Positions 1-5,149 of a stretch of 6,313 nt of DNA are shown here, piece after piece. The notes under the pieces are model-generated. The model did no database searches. It saw only the letters and a program-made list of their open reading frames with translations, and had not been told where the DNA came from. Every line of letters starts with the position of its first letter. Position 1 is the first letter of the stretch. Where the stretch lies: contig JAIXTU010000426.1 of the NCBI GenBank assembly GCA_027483785.1, forward strand, positions 1 through 6,313, written 5' to 3'. Origin of the DNA: Flavobacterium sp. (lineage in GTDB: Bacteria > Bacteroidota > Bacteroidia > Flavobacteriales > Flavobacteriaceae). Position numbers and translations under genes: made by a program.

Positions 1-1
1 A

Positions 2-424
2 AATCATTGGCCTGAAGCTGGTAATTCCTTGCATATAGATGGCTATCTTAAAATTAATGTAGTTTCCGGATACGCCATCAATGTTAGCACGAACCCTACA
101 CACAGTGAGCTAAAACTCTTTGTTTTCAATTTAGGTGGCTACAAACCCGGTGTCTTTACCGAATTTCACGATCTGAAAATTGTAGTAGCAAAATCGTTAG
201 CTGCGGCAACGGCACTAGTTAAAAAAGACCTCTTCTTTACGGATTATAACGCAAAAGGTGCTCCTGCTCATGTAGACGACAAATATGCACTCGACATCGA
301 CGAAGTTTTTCAGGTAAACGAACATCTAAAAAAGCTGTATCCAAATTTTACGATCGACATCACACCCACCGATTCGCCAGCAGATAAACTTATTTTAGGC
401 TACTTCCCTATCGATAAGTTTTAA
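2..424 (+). CDS. DUF1543 domain-containing protein, C-terminal part (5' end outside window)
   Basis: The reading frame is open from the window edge, so the true start lies upstream; the TTG at 29 is only an internal leucine codon. The visible 140 residues begin NHWPEAGNSLHIDGY. They contain an LFVFNLGGYKPG segment, then EFHDLKIVVAKS and a HVDDKYALDIDEVF stretch. The combination of a Leu-Gly-Gly-Tyr-x-Pro-Gly turn, a Glu-x-His and a His-x-Asp-Asp-Lys-Tyr motif recalls the DUF1543 family, small cytosolic proteins of unknown function with two copies of a similar alpha/beta unit. The end of the first unit (WPEAGNSLHID) and most of the second appear to be visible. There is no signal peptide or membrane segment in the visible part. 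It is the only plus-strand gene here and converges on the tRNA gene, so it is not part of the copper operon. Family assignment is from memory of the motif pattern, and no function is claimed. Confidence 0.75.
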   Translation, partial: NHWPEAGNSLHIDGYLKINVVSGYAINVSTNPTHSELKLFVFNLGGYKPGVFTEFHDLKIVVAKSLAAATALVKKDLFFTDYNAKGAPAHVDDKYALDIDEVFQVNEHLKKLYPNFTIDITPTDSPADKLILGYFPIDKF

Positions 425-438
425 AGATTTGAAGCGGT

Positions 439-472
439 AAAAAACCAAAAAAGCTCCCATTAAGGAAGCTTT
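439..472 (-). terminator. Intrinsic terminator of the tRNA-Val gene
   Basis: Read on the minus strand, AAAGCTTCC and GGGAGCTTT form a 9-bp stem with one G-U wobble around the 5-base loop TTAAT. The stem is followed by TTT, GG and TTTTTT. The wobble pairs only in the minus-strand RNA (in the plus-strand RNA it is an A-C mismatch) and the U-tract is only on that side. The terminator therefore serves the tRNA gene whose 3' end lies 16 bases upstream. It may weakly stop the converging DUF1543 transcript. Confidence 0.85.
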
Positions 473-487
473 AGCGTTTGAAAAAAG

Positions 488-562
488 TGGGCGATACTGG
501 GTTCGAACCAGTGACCCCTACCTTGTCGAGGTAGTGCTCTGAACCAGCTGAGCTAATCGCCC
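488..562 (-). tRNA. tRNA-Val, anticodon GAC
   Basis: On the minus strand the sequence folds into a complete cloverleaf. The acceptor stem is GGGCGAT/ATCGCCC (7 perfect pairs), the D stem GCTC/GAGC with a 10-base loop, the anticodon stem CTACC/GGTAG, the variable region 5 bases, and the T stem ACTGG/CCAGT with loop TTCGAAC. The discriminator base is A at 488 and CCA is not encoded, as is common in this phylum. The seven-base anticodon loop is TCGACAA, giving anticodon GAC (plus-strand 525-527), which reads valine GUC/GUU codons. Position 33 is C (complement of G528) instead of the nearly universal U33. A sigma-type promoter lies upstream and an intrinsic terminator downstream, so the gene is probably transcribed alone. 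Confidence 0.95.
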
Positions 563-579
563 TTTTCTTTGAGTCATCG

Positions 580-611
580 CAAAAATGAGAAGAAATCGCG
601 ATGTTTCAAAA
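580..611 (-). promoter_or_regulatory. Bacteroidota-type promoter for tRNA-Val
   Basis: The minus strand shows TTTTG (607-611), 19 bases, then CATTTTTG (580-587). The Bacteroidota primary-sigma consensus is TTTG or TTG, about 17-23 bases, then TAnnTTTG, so the -7 box matches at seven of eight positions and the spacing fits. Transcription would start about 6-8 bases after the box, leaving a 5' leader of roughly 10 bases before the tRNA, a normal length for RNase P processing. Confidence 0.6.
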
Positions 612-612
612 C

Positions 613-656
613 TTCGCAGTCACTTTTACATCTGGAAAAAGCAACTGCGAATTTTT
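613..656 (-). terminator. Long hairpin, probable terminator of the copper operon
   Basis: Arms at 613-627 and 637-651 form a 15-bp stem (TTCGCAGT... with ...ACTGCGAA) around a 9-base loop. On the minus-strand RNA the two central imperfect positions become G-U wobbles, so the stem is continuous; on the plus strand they are mismatches. It lies 29 bases beyond the stop codon of the outer-membrane protein gene. The following U-run on the minus strand is short (GTTTTG), so termination may be incomplete. The plus-strand side is followed by TTTTTG. The short U-run doubles as the -33 element of the tRNA promoter. Confidence 0.6.
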
Positions 657-680
657 GTTTCTGATTACCAAGTACTTTCT

Positions 681-1673
681 TTAAAGAATTAAATTCAAAT
701 GCACACTCAAACGTTCGTGTGCCCGCACCTTCCCATTATTTAAATCCTGCGCGACAGGCAACATGGCCGAAAAGCCTGCATTAATCCATTTTCGGGAAAC
801 GTCGAATCCGGCTCGTGCAAAAACAACCCGACCGGAGGTATCATCTACACGCGAACGGCGACTGTAATTCGACTCAAAAAATTCAGCAGCCACGCCCACT
901 TGCGGTAACATTTGCCAATGCGAAATAGTTATTTTGCGATAAGCTATAGCCGCCAAATTGGTTTGATTTCCAAATCGATATCGTCGCTCGTTTTCCGTTT
1001 TTATCAAATATGAGGTCATAATATTGATTCCATTCTTTTGATATTCGTACACATATTCTCCGAGAATATTGAAATCAAAACTACCTGTCCCCAACTGAAA
1101 AGCCGGATTAACCGTATTGCTGTTCGCTTGATCAAATTCGCCCGTAGGCAACTTGATTCCCAAACCGCCGTGAAAACGATGCGACTTAGTTTTGACTTCG
1201 TTCTCTGAAGAAAATAGTTTGTATAAAGCATTAATACTTACATCTCCCAAACCTGTGCGGGCTTGTACTCCCGTGGCGGTTTCTCGGTTGTGATGCTGCC
1301 ACGGAACCTGTGCAGTAAGTTCTAGTTTAGTACTGATGCGAAAACGCGTCCAAATCTGATACGTTCTAAACTGCTCTAATCGCCAGGGCGAATTGGTGTA
1401 CAATCGATCGTTACTTTCATACCGCTGATACATGCTACGTATGCCTAAAAATGAGTTTTCTCCCACAGTAGAAAATCCCATACTGCCGCCACTGGCCGAA
1501 CAACCACAGGCATCGCACAGCAATCGCTGACTTGAAAACGCAGTTGAAAATGTCCGTAAACTGTCATTTACGGTTGTTGCATGTAGTGAAAACGAAATGA
1601 AAAGTAAGATCAGTACCCCAGCTAGATTCGCGTTAAAACGGCGCAAATCGACTGTCGGTAAGAAACTTCTCAT
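681..1673 (-). CDS. Beta-barrel outer-membrane protein with N-terminal CDACGC motif, third gene of MbnP/MbnH operon
   Basis: A 330-residue exported protein. An N-terminal hydrophobic segment (about residues 17-32, AGVLILLFISFSLHA) looks like a signal peptide. A Cys-rich patch, CDACGC (C53, C56, C58), follows with a Gly/Ser-rich run, then about 250 residues of alternating polar and hydrophobic strands rich in Tyr, Trp and Phe with Gly-Asp turns (GLGDVSINALYKL, GIKLPTGEFDQ). This is the pattern of an outer-membrane barrel. Homologues in flavobacteria are usually called 'transporter' without a known substrate. The start ATG lies inside the 3' end of the upstream di-haem gene (41-base overlap), which implies translational coupling. 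A TTG at residue 10 would give a shorter signal peptide and is an alternative start. Operon context suggests a role in copper passage or delivery across the outer membrane; that is inference, the barrel is seen. Confidence 0.8.
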   Translation of the reverse strand: MRSFLPTVDLRRFNANLAGVLILLFISFSLHATTVNDSLRTFSTAFSSQRLLCDACGCSASGGSMGFSTVGENSFLGIRSMYQRYESNDRLYTNSPWRLEQFRTYQIWTRFRISTKLELTAQVPWQHHNRETATGVQARTGLGDVSINALYKLFSSENEVKTKSHRFHGGLGIKLPTGEFDQANSNTVNPAFQLGTGSFDFNILGEYVYEYQKNGINIMTSYLIKTENERRYRFGNQTNLAAIAYRKITISHWQMLPQVGVAAEFFESNYSRRSRVDDTSGRVVFARAGFDVSRKWINAGFSAMLPVAQDLNNGKVRAHERLSVHLNLIL

Positions 1674-2691
1674 CCGTCAACGTATTTAAAAATGAAGTTA
1701 GTTGCGCTCGTTCTTGCGTAGATAATGGAATACCAGCGACTATACTCGGATCTAAATTCTGCGTTTGCTGAATTCCTGAGTTGTAATGGCTGTAAACGGC
1801 ATCGAGTGACTGAAACCGGCCGTCGTGCATGTACGGCGCAGTTTTAGCTATGTTTCGTAAACTCGGAACCCGAAAGGTGTATTTATCCGTTTCGACTTGC
1901 GTACTGCGAAACTTCCCAAGATCGTTCACAAACGGATTAATCGCTAGTCCATTATTTCGAAACGACTGATCCGTAAACAAGTTCCCGGCGTGACACGAGG
2001 CACATTTCTGCTGAAATACTTCGTAACCGGCTTCCTCCTCTGCAGTTAGTGTAACACCGTCTTCGGCACGTTGCCATTTATCGAATTTGCTGTTTGAAGA
2101 AACCATAAGCGACATAAACTGTCCGAGTGCTAACAACATTTTTTCTGTTGAAATTTGCTCGTTAGGAAATGCTTGTTCAAATAATCGTTTGTACTCTGGG
2201 TCGGTTCCAAAAAGTGACAGCATCTGCTGAAAATTGCCGTTCATCTCAATTTCAGAAGTTAAAGCAACTACTGCTACTAAATCTAGATGATCTACCGAAC
2301 CGTCCCACATAAAGCTGTCGTAAAATCCTAAGTTTTGGATCGGCATCGTATTTCGTGTCCCGATTTGTTCGTTTACGCCATGGCTTACACTATGACCGTG
2401 ATGTGTGAAAGCAGCCGCTTGTTCGTGGCAAAATCCGCAAGAAACAACACCATCAGAAGATAAACGACCGTCGTAAAATAACTTACGCCCGAGTTCAAAT
2501 CCTGCACGCGTAGCCGGATTCGCAGCATAATCGTAGGTAGGTGCCGGAAAATTTGCGGGTCTTTGAAAGCTTAGATCAATCTCCGTATACGAATCATCAT
2601 CCGTACCACAACTACTTAAAAGTCCTACTGTCGTGGCAATAAAAATACTTGCGATTCTTTTTGCAAGTCGCATTTTATTTAGTTTAATCAT
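1633..2691 (-). CDS. MbnH/MauG-like di-haem cytochrome c peroxidase-family lipoprotein
   Basis: A 352-residue protein with a lipoprotein signal (hydrophobic segment about 13-25, lipobox LLSSC, lipidated C28) and two covalent haem sites, CGFCH (C85, C88, H89) and CASCH (C230, C233, H234). Other family motifs of the bacterial di-haem cytochrome c peroxidases are present: GRKLFYDGRLS before haem 1, GTRNTMPIQNLGF with MWDGSVDHL after it, and RVPSLRNIAKTAPYMHDGRF near the second haem domain's end. Length fits the family. Members of the MauG/MbnH branch use H2O2 and a high-valent di-haem state to oxidise protein Trp residues. Since the preceding gene encodes an MbnP homologue with an 8-base overlap (ATGATTAA), the likely substrate is that protein. 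A classical peroxidase role cannot be excluded from sequence alone. It should act in the periplasm, membrane-anchored, and need the cytochrome c maturation system. An ATG at residue 7 is an alternative start. Confidence 0.85.
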   Translation of the reverse strand: MIKLNKMRLAKRIASIFIATTVGLLSSCGTDDDSYTEIDLSFQRPANFPAPTYDYAANPATRAGFELGRKLFYDGRLSSDGVVSCGFCHEQAAAFTHHGHSVSHGVNEQIGTRNTMPIQNLGFYDSFMWDGSVDHLDLVAVVALTSEIEMNGNFQQMLSLFGTDPEYKRLFEQAFPNEQISTEKMLLALGQFMSLMVSSNSKFDKWQRAEDGVTLTAEEEAGYEVFQQKCASCHAGNLFTDQSFRNNGLAINPFVNDLGKFRSTQVETDKYTFRVPSLRNIAKTAPYMHDGRFQSLDAVYSHYNSGIQQTQNLDPSIVAGIPLSTQERAQLTSFLNTLTDEKFLTDSRFAPF

Positions 2692-3484
2692 TGTGTACGT
2701 GATTTACTTGAAACGCTTGAGATACGTTTGTTGTGACTTCACCTAAAATTGCACCGCCCATAATCATGGCACCGAGTCCTGTAGCACTATTTTCTTCTAA
2801 GCTAATTGTAATTGGCCCTTCTAAAATCCGTTTCGCATCGGCAAAAATGTGAACCTGAGGCGTAACTGAAGTTCTTACCGTAGCAGCTTCAGGTAAAGTT
2901 AACGTTGTTTCGGTATAATTATAGGCAATTCCTGTTCTTCCTGTATGTACCATAAAGATTTCAGCATCAGTTACTGTTGGCGTCGTAAAAGTGCCTTCGT
3001 AAACTAAAAACTTATATCCAGCCGACCAGCTCCAAAGCATGCTTGCTGCTTCTGCTACGGCTAAAAAATTGCCTTGTCCCGCAGCTCCAAGGTTAAACTG
3101 CTCTTGATCAACGCCTATACCAAAGGTTACCGATACATAATCCCCAGCAGGGATATTTTCCAGCGTTACCAACTGGGTTTGCACATTACTTTCGTCAATT
3201 AAAAAGTACGAATCCGCTTTCGGATAAGTAAAAACCGTTCCATCGGCTTTTGTGAGTCGGATATTGCTAACAATGTACTTTAAGTCGTTTACTCGCAGCA
3301 CTTCGCCATTTGATAGGGTGTTGGGCTGTGTGCGTAAAATTAGGTCGGATCCGCCAAAAACTTGATCGAATTCCAAATTGAGCTTCCCTGTTCCGCTAAC
3401 AGCATCCTCAGATGAGGAACAAGAAGATAAAATGGTGATTAAAAAAAGACTAAAAACAATTCGATAATTATATAAAAAGTTCAT
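2684..3484 (-). CDS. MbnP-family copper-binding lipoprotein
   Basis: A 266-residue lipoprotein. The start was set at the ATG followed directly by a signal peptide (MNFLYNYRIVFSLFLITILSSC, lipidated C22). A frame extension to 3535 would put 17 polar residues before it. After a Ser-rich linker come family features: GKLNLEFDQVFGG, NDLKYIVSNIRL, an IPAGDYVSVTFGIGVDQE segment and MLWSWSAGYKFLVYEG (W151, W153), then FMVHTG (H180), QVHIFADAKRILEG (H212) and a C-terminal HVH (H262, H264). The WSW-x-x-GYKF segment followed by a His-containing strand is diagnostic for MbnP proteins. In the characterised examples these bind one Cu(I) through histidines and a kynurenine made from Trp by the partner MbnH. 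The stop overlaps the di-haem gene start, so the pair is co-translated. Which Trp and His act here is inference; the family call is fairly firm. Confidence 0.85.
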   Translation of the reverse strand: MNFLYNYRIVFSLFLITILSSCSSSEDAVSGTGKLNLEFDQVFGGSDLILRTQPNTLSNGEVLRVNDLKYIVSNIRLTKADGTVFTYPKADSYFLIDESNVQTQLVTLENIPAGDYVSVTFGIGVDQEQFNLGAAGQGNFLAVAEAASMLWSWSAGYKFLVYEGTFTTPTVTDAEIFMVHTGRTGIAYNYTETTLTLPEAATVRTSVTPQVHIFADAKRILEGPITISLEENSATGLGAMIMGGAILGEVTTNVSQAFQVNHVHND

Positions 3485-3569
3485 TTTGAGTTCTTTGATA
3501 TGAAAATTTAAGAAATAGTTGTGAATGCAGTGCAAGATAAAATAAAAAACAAGTTAGAAGTGCGCTTAG

Positions 3570-3601
3570 CACAATTATGTTCAGATACTTACAGAGAACA
3601 A
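3570..3601 (-). promoter_or_regulatory. Candidate promoter of the mbnP-mbnH-OMP operon
   Basis: The minus strand reads TTG (3599-3601), 21 bases, TAATTGTG (3570-3577). The -7 box matches TAnnTTTG at seven of eight positions and the spacing is within the range for this phylum. The expected start site falls on a small inverted repeat, GTGC-GCTTA-GCAC (3560-3572), which could be an operator or only a weak RNA hairpin. The untranslated leader would be about 80 bases. The evidence is a motif match only. Confidence 0.35.
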
Positions 3602-3642
3602 CTTGGTAAGAATCAGGAAAACAATTAGGAAAACGCGGCATT

Positions 3643-3670
3643 GATCGACCTGCACTGCGGTAGGATCGAC
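3643..3670. repeat. Direct repeat GATCGAC, 21-base spacing
   Basis: GATCGAC occurs at 3643-3649 and again at 3664-3670, start to start 21 bases, which is two helical turns. It lies in the 206-base leader between the Cys-rich gene and mbnP, upstream of the candidate promoter. It may be a tandem binding site for a regulator of the copper operon. The rest of this leader shows no gene on either strand. Confidence 0.35.
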
Positions 3671-3690
3671 ACTAAAACTTGTTAAAAAAA

Positions 3691-4068
3691 CTATAGTATG
3701 TTTGGTGGTGGAATGACAATAATGCTGTGACCCGACAAAATTGACTTCCTAGCTTGGGCAAAATTTGCTCCGTCAGCGGTTTGTAAGTGGTCGAATACAG
3801 CCGACATGGGCTTTTCCGGTAATGATGAAACCCATTCTAAGATATGTTTTACTTCTTTCTTAGAAGAATCTTTAGCCGATTTCTCTTCATCAACTTCCTT
3901 AGCCAGTTCTTTGGCAAGATGACATTTACCATTACACGACAACTGAGGTTTCTCTCGGTTGACACATAGATTTTCGACGATGTACTGGTAATTTAAAACA
4001 TACGAAAAAAGCGGAAAAACCGGCTTAAGCAGGAACAAAATACCGAGGAAGCATGCACACTTTTTCAC
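3691..4068 (-). CDS. Small Cys-rich membrane-anchored protein with CNGKCHL motif, unknown function
   Basis: A 125-residue protein. The start codon is GTG, the only plausible one before the hydrophobic segment. The N-terminus (MKKCACFLGILFLLKPVFPLFSYVL) is a signal peptide or membrane anchor and carries C4 and C6. It is followed by NYQYIVENLCVNREKPQLSCNGKCHLAKELAKE (C35, C45, C49, H50), then a Lys/Glu-rich stretch and a C-terminal IVIPPPNIL. Proteins of this layout, with KP-x-L-x-CNGKCHL after an N-terminal anchor, recur in flavobacteria as unnamed hypothetical proteins. The Cys-x3-Cys-His pattern suggests binding of a thiophilic metal. Its position 206 bases ahead of the MbnP/MbnH operon on the same strand supports a copper role, but this is inference. 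A strong TAnnTTTG box lies four bases before the GTG. Confidence 0.75.
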   Translation of the reverse strand: MKKCACFLGILFLLKPVFPLFSYVLNYQYIVENLCVNREKPQLSCNGKCHLAKELAKEVDEEKSAKDSSKKEVKHILEWVSSLPEKPMSAVFDHLQTADGANFAQARKSILSGHSIIVIPPPNIL

Positions 4069-4072
4069 GGGG

Positions 4073-4104
4073 CAAAAGTACTGAAATACGCTATAATTCT
4101 AAAA
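4073..4104 (-). promoter_or_regulatory. Promoter of the Cys-rich protein gene
   Basis: The minus strand has TACTTTTG (4073-4080), a perfect TAnnTTTG box. A weak TTTT (4101-4104) lies 20 bases upstream in the -33 position. Only CCCC separates the box from the GTG start codon, so the transcript would begin at or very near the start codon and be leaderless. Confidence 0.55.
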
Positions 4105-4121
4105 GTGTTTTTTCTTTTTTT

Positions 4122-4255
4122 GGGCAAATCCCGCCACAAAGTGCTTCAATGAAAAATCTGTGGCGGGTCGGGCTATTGCTAATAGTCCTCGCGCGTCGTA
4201 CCTCCTTGCTGTGGGCTATCACGCGCTATCCCTTTTGCAGAAATACTGCTCTTCT
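4122..4255. repeat. GC-rich hairpin cluster, probable dispersed extragenic element
   Basis: This gene-free stretch is visibly richer in G and C than its surroundings and full of inverted repeats. CCCGCCACA (4130-4138) pairs perfectly with TGTGGCGGG (4159-4167) across 20 bases. GGGCTATT (4170-4177) pairs with AATAGTCC (4181-4188) over a 3-base loop with one wobble. GGGCTAT (4213-4219) faces CTATCCC (4226-4232) imperfectly. GCAG (4237-4240) pairs with CTGC (4246-4249). The GGGCTAT...CTATCCC phrase resembles intergenic elements I recall from flavobacterial genomes, but the copy number cannot be seen here. It sits just after the stop of the 203-residue gene and may be part of its 3' untranslated region. 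Neither side of the large stem has a U-tract, so it is not a standard intrinsic terminator. Confidence 0.5.
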
Positions 4256-4867
4256 CTACGACTTAAATTTTGTGATCCAGTCCTTGGCAAACTTTATGAA
4301 GTCGCCAATCGACATTTCTTGGATTTCCTCCAATTCAAAATGAGCTAAGAGTGTATTTGATAAATCGTCTGTAAATTGGTTGTAAGCAATCCAAATTTGA
4401 CTGTATGGAGTTATTTTCTGATTTGAATTATTTGAAAACCAATCTCTAACTCTCTTTACAAGTACTTTCGGATTGTCTTCGTGACTAGAAATATCCTGAC
4501 CAGCAATGTCTGATAAGACTTTTTGGTAATGGTAGCGTTCTGTATCTAAAACTAAAATCCGTTTTGATTTCAACTTGGAAGCACCAAACTCAGACGCACC
4601 TACATCTAAACCTAGCTCGAATGGCATATTAAATCGAGGTAATTCACCTATTGACAACGCTTTACTTCTAGACAAATCATGAATACCAAACTTGCACATC
4701 TTAATATGCTTTTTAATTTGGTCGATTCTGATGTTTGAAGATGATATAGTTTGCGCTAATCGCGGCGAAAAATCTAAATACAAGCAAGTAAAGACGAGCG
4801 CTCTCAATAAAGGAAGGTACTGAGAATCAAAAGGACAATTAATGAATACATTTTTTTCAAAACTCAT
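4256..4867 (-). CDS. Putative TIR-like / nucleoside deoxyribosyltransferase-fold protein
   Basis: A 203-residue soluble protein without a signal peptide. Three motifs stand out. VFINCPFD (residues 7-14) is a first beta strand with a turn. GIHDLSR (61-67) is a strand ending in Asp-Leu-Ser. RFNMPFELGLDVG (78-90) has Glu84 placed like the catalytic Glu of the 'NVFYELG' motif in nucleoside 2-deoxyribosyltransferases and prokaryotic TIR-like NAD-cleaving domains. KRILVLDTERYHYQKVLSDIAGQDI (102-126) would be the next strand and helix. The C-terminal part (about 140-203) is helical. Similar unnamed proteins occur sporadically in genomic accessory regions. Predicted activity is cleavage of a nucleotide N-glycosidic bond, perhaps NAD, which is inference from the fold motifs. 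The gene starts 16 bases after the DUF2188-like gene and is probably co-transcribed with it. Confidence 0.6.
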   Translation of the reverse strand: MSFEKNVFINCPFDSQYLPLLRALVFTCLYLDFSPRLAQTISSSNIRIDQIKKHIKMCKFGIHDLSRSKALSIGELPRFNMPFELGLDVGASEFGASKLKSKRILVLDTERYHYQKVLSDIAGQDISSHEDNPKVLVKRVRDWFSNNSNQKITPYSQIWIAYNQFTDDLSNTLLAHFELEEIQEMSIGDFIKFAKDWITKFKS

Positions 4868-4883
4868 CTAACAAGATGTACTT

Positions 4884-5144
4884 TTAAAAATGTAAACGAG
4901 CTTTAATTTCTCCGTTATCTTGATGCACAACAACTTCACCTGCTTTTTTCAAAGCAATAGCTTTAGCAAAATCAATCGCTTGATCTATAGTAGCGAAAGC
5001 ACGTAAAGCACGTACACTGCCCTCCGACACAACACTCCAGTTGGATTCACCAGATACAATGTGTAGTTTCATAGAGGCTGAAGGCTGCGCTAATTCAGCA
5101 ACCGACTGTCCTAATTTTCTGGTATATATCTGTCTTAAACTCAT
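4884..5144 (-). CDS. DUF2188-like small protein
   Basis: An 86-residue soluble protein. The C-terminal 60 residues match the DUF2188 pattern: a first strand (MKLHIVSGES), NWSVVSEGSVRALRAF (W36), a helix with TIDQAIDFAKAIALKKAG, then EVVVHQDNGEIKAR (H74). The first 24 residues (MSLRQIYTRKLGQSVAEL...) are an extension of unknown role. The frame stays open to an ATG at 5162, but a TAACTTTG promoter box at 5150-5157 lies between the two, so I choose the ATG at 5144. An ATG at 5072 would give a bare 62-residue domain and is a second alternative. DUF2188 proteins are small, of unknown function, and often found in accessory regions. The gene leads a two-gene unit with the TIR-like protein. Confidence 0.75.
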   Translation of the reverse strand: MSLRQIYTRKLGQSVAELAQPSASMKLHIVSGESNWSVVSEGSVRALRAFATIDQAIDFAKAIALKKAGEVVVHQDNGEIKARLHF

Positions 5145-5149
5145 AAAAA

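Noticed and set aside
488..562. Reading the tRNA as tRNA-Asp because GTC appears in the plus strand of the anticodon arm
   Set aside because: The cloverleaf forms with correct stem polarity on the minus strand, where the anticodon is GAC (Val).
1016..1231. 71-codon minus-strand frame inside the barrel gene
   Set aside because: It is an out-of-frame shadow of the barrel coding sequence.
3485..3535. N-terminal extension of MbnP to an ATG at 3535
   Set aside because: It would place 17 mostly polar residues before a complete lipoprotein signal peptide, and the internal ATG at 3484 gives the expected N-terminus.
4122..4255. Integron attC site or CRISPR repeat
   Set aside because: There is no paired GTTRRRY/RYYYAAC core, no integrase and no regularly spaced repeat-spacer units.
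4053..4348. Two plus-strand open frames (96 and 62 codons) across the gap and the 3' end of the TIR-like gene
   Set aside because: They run through the hairpin element and antisense to a well-supported gene, have unlikely protein composition and no promoter box before them.
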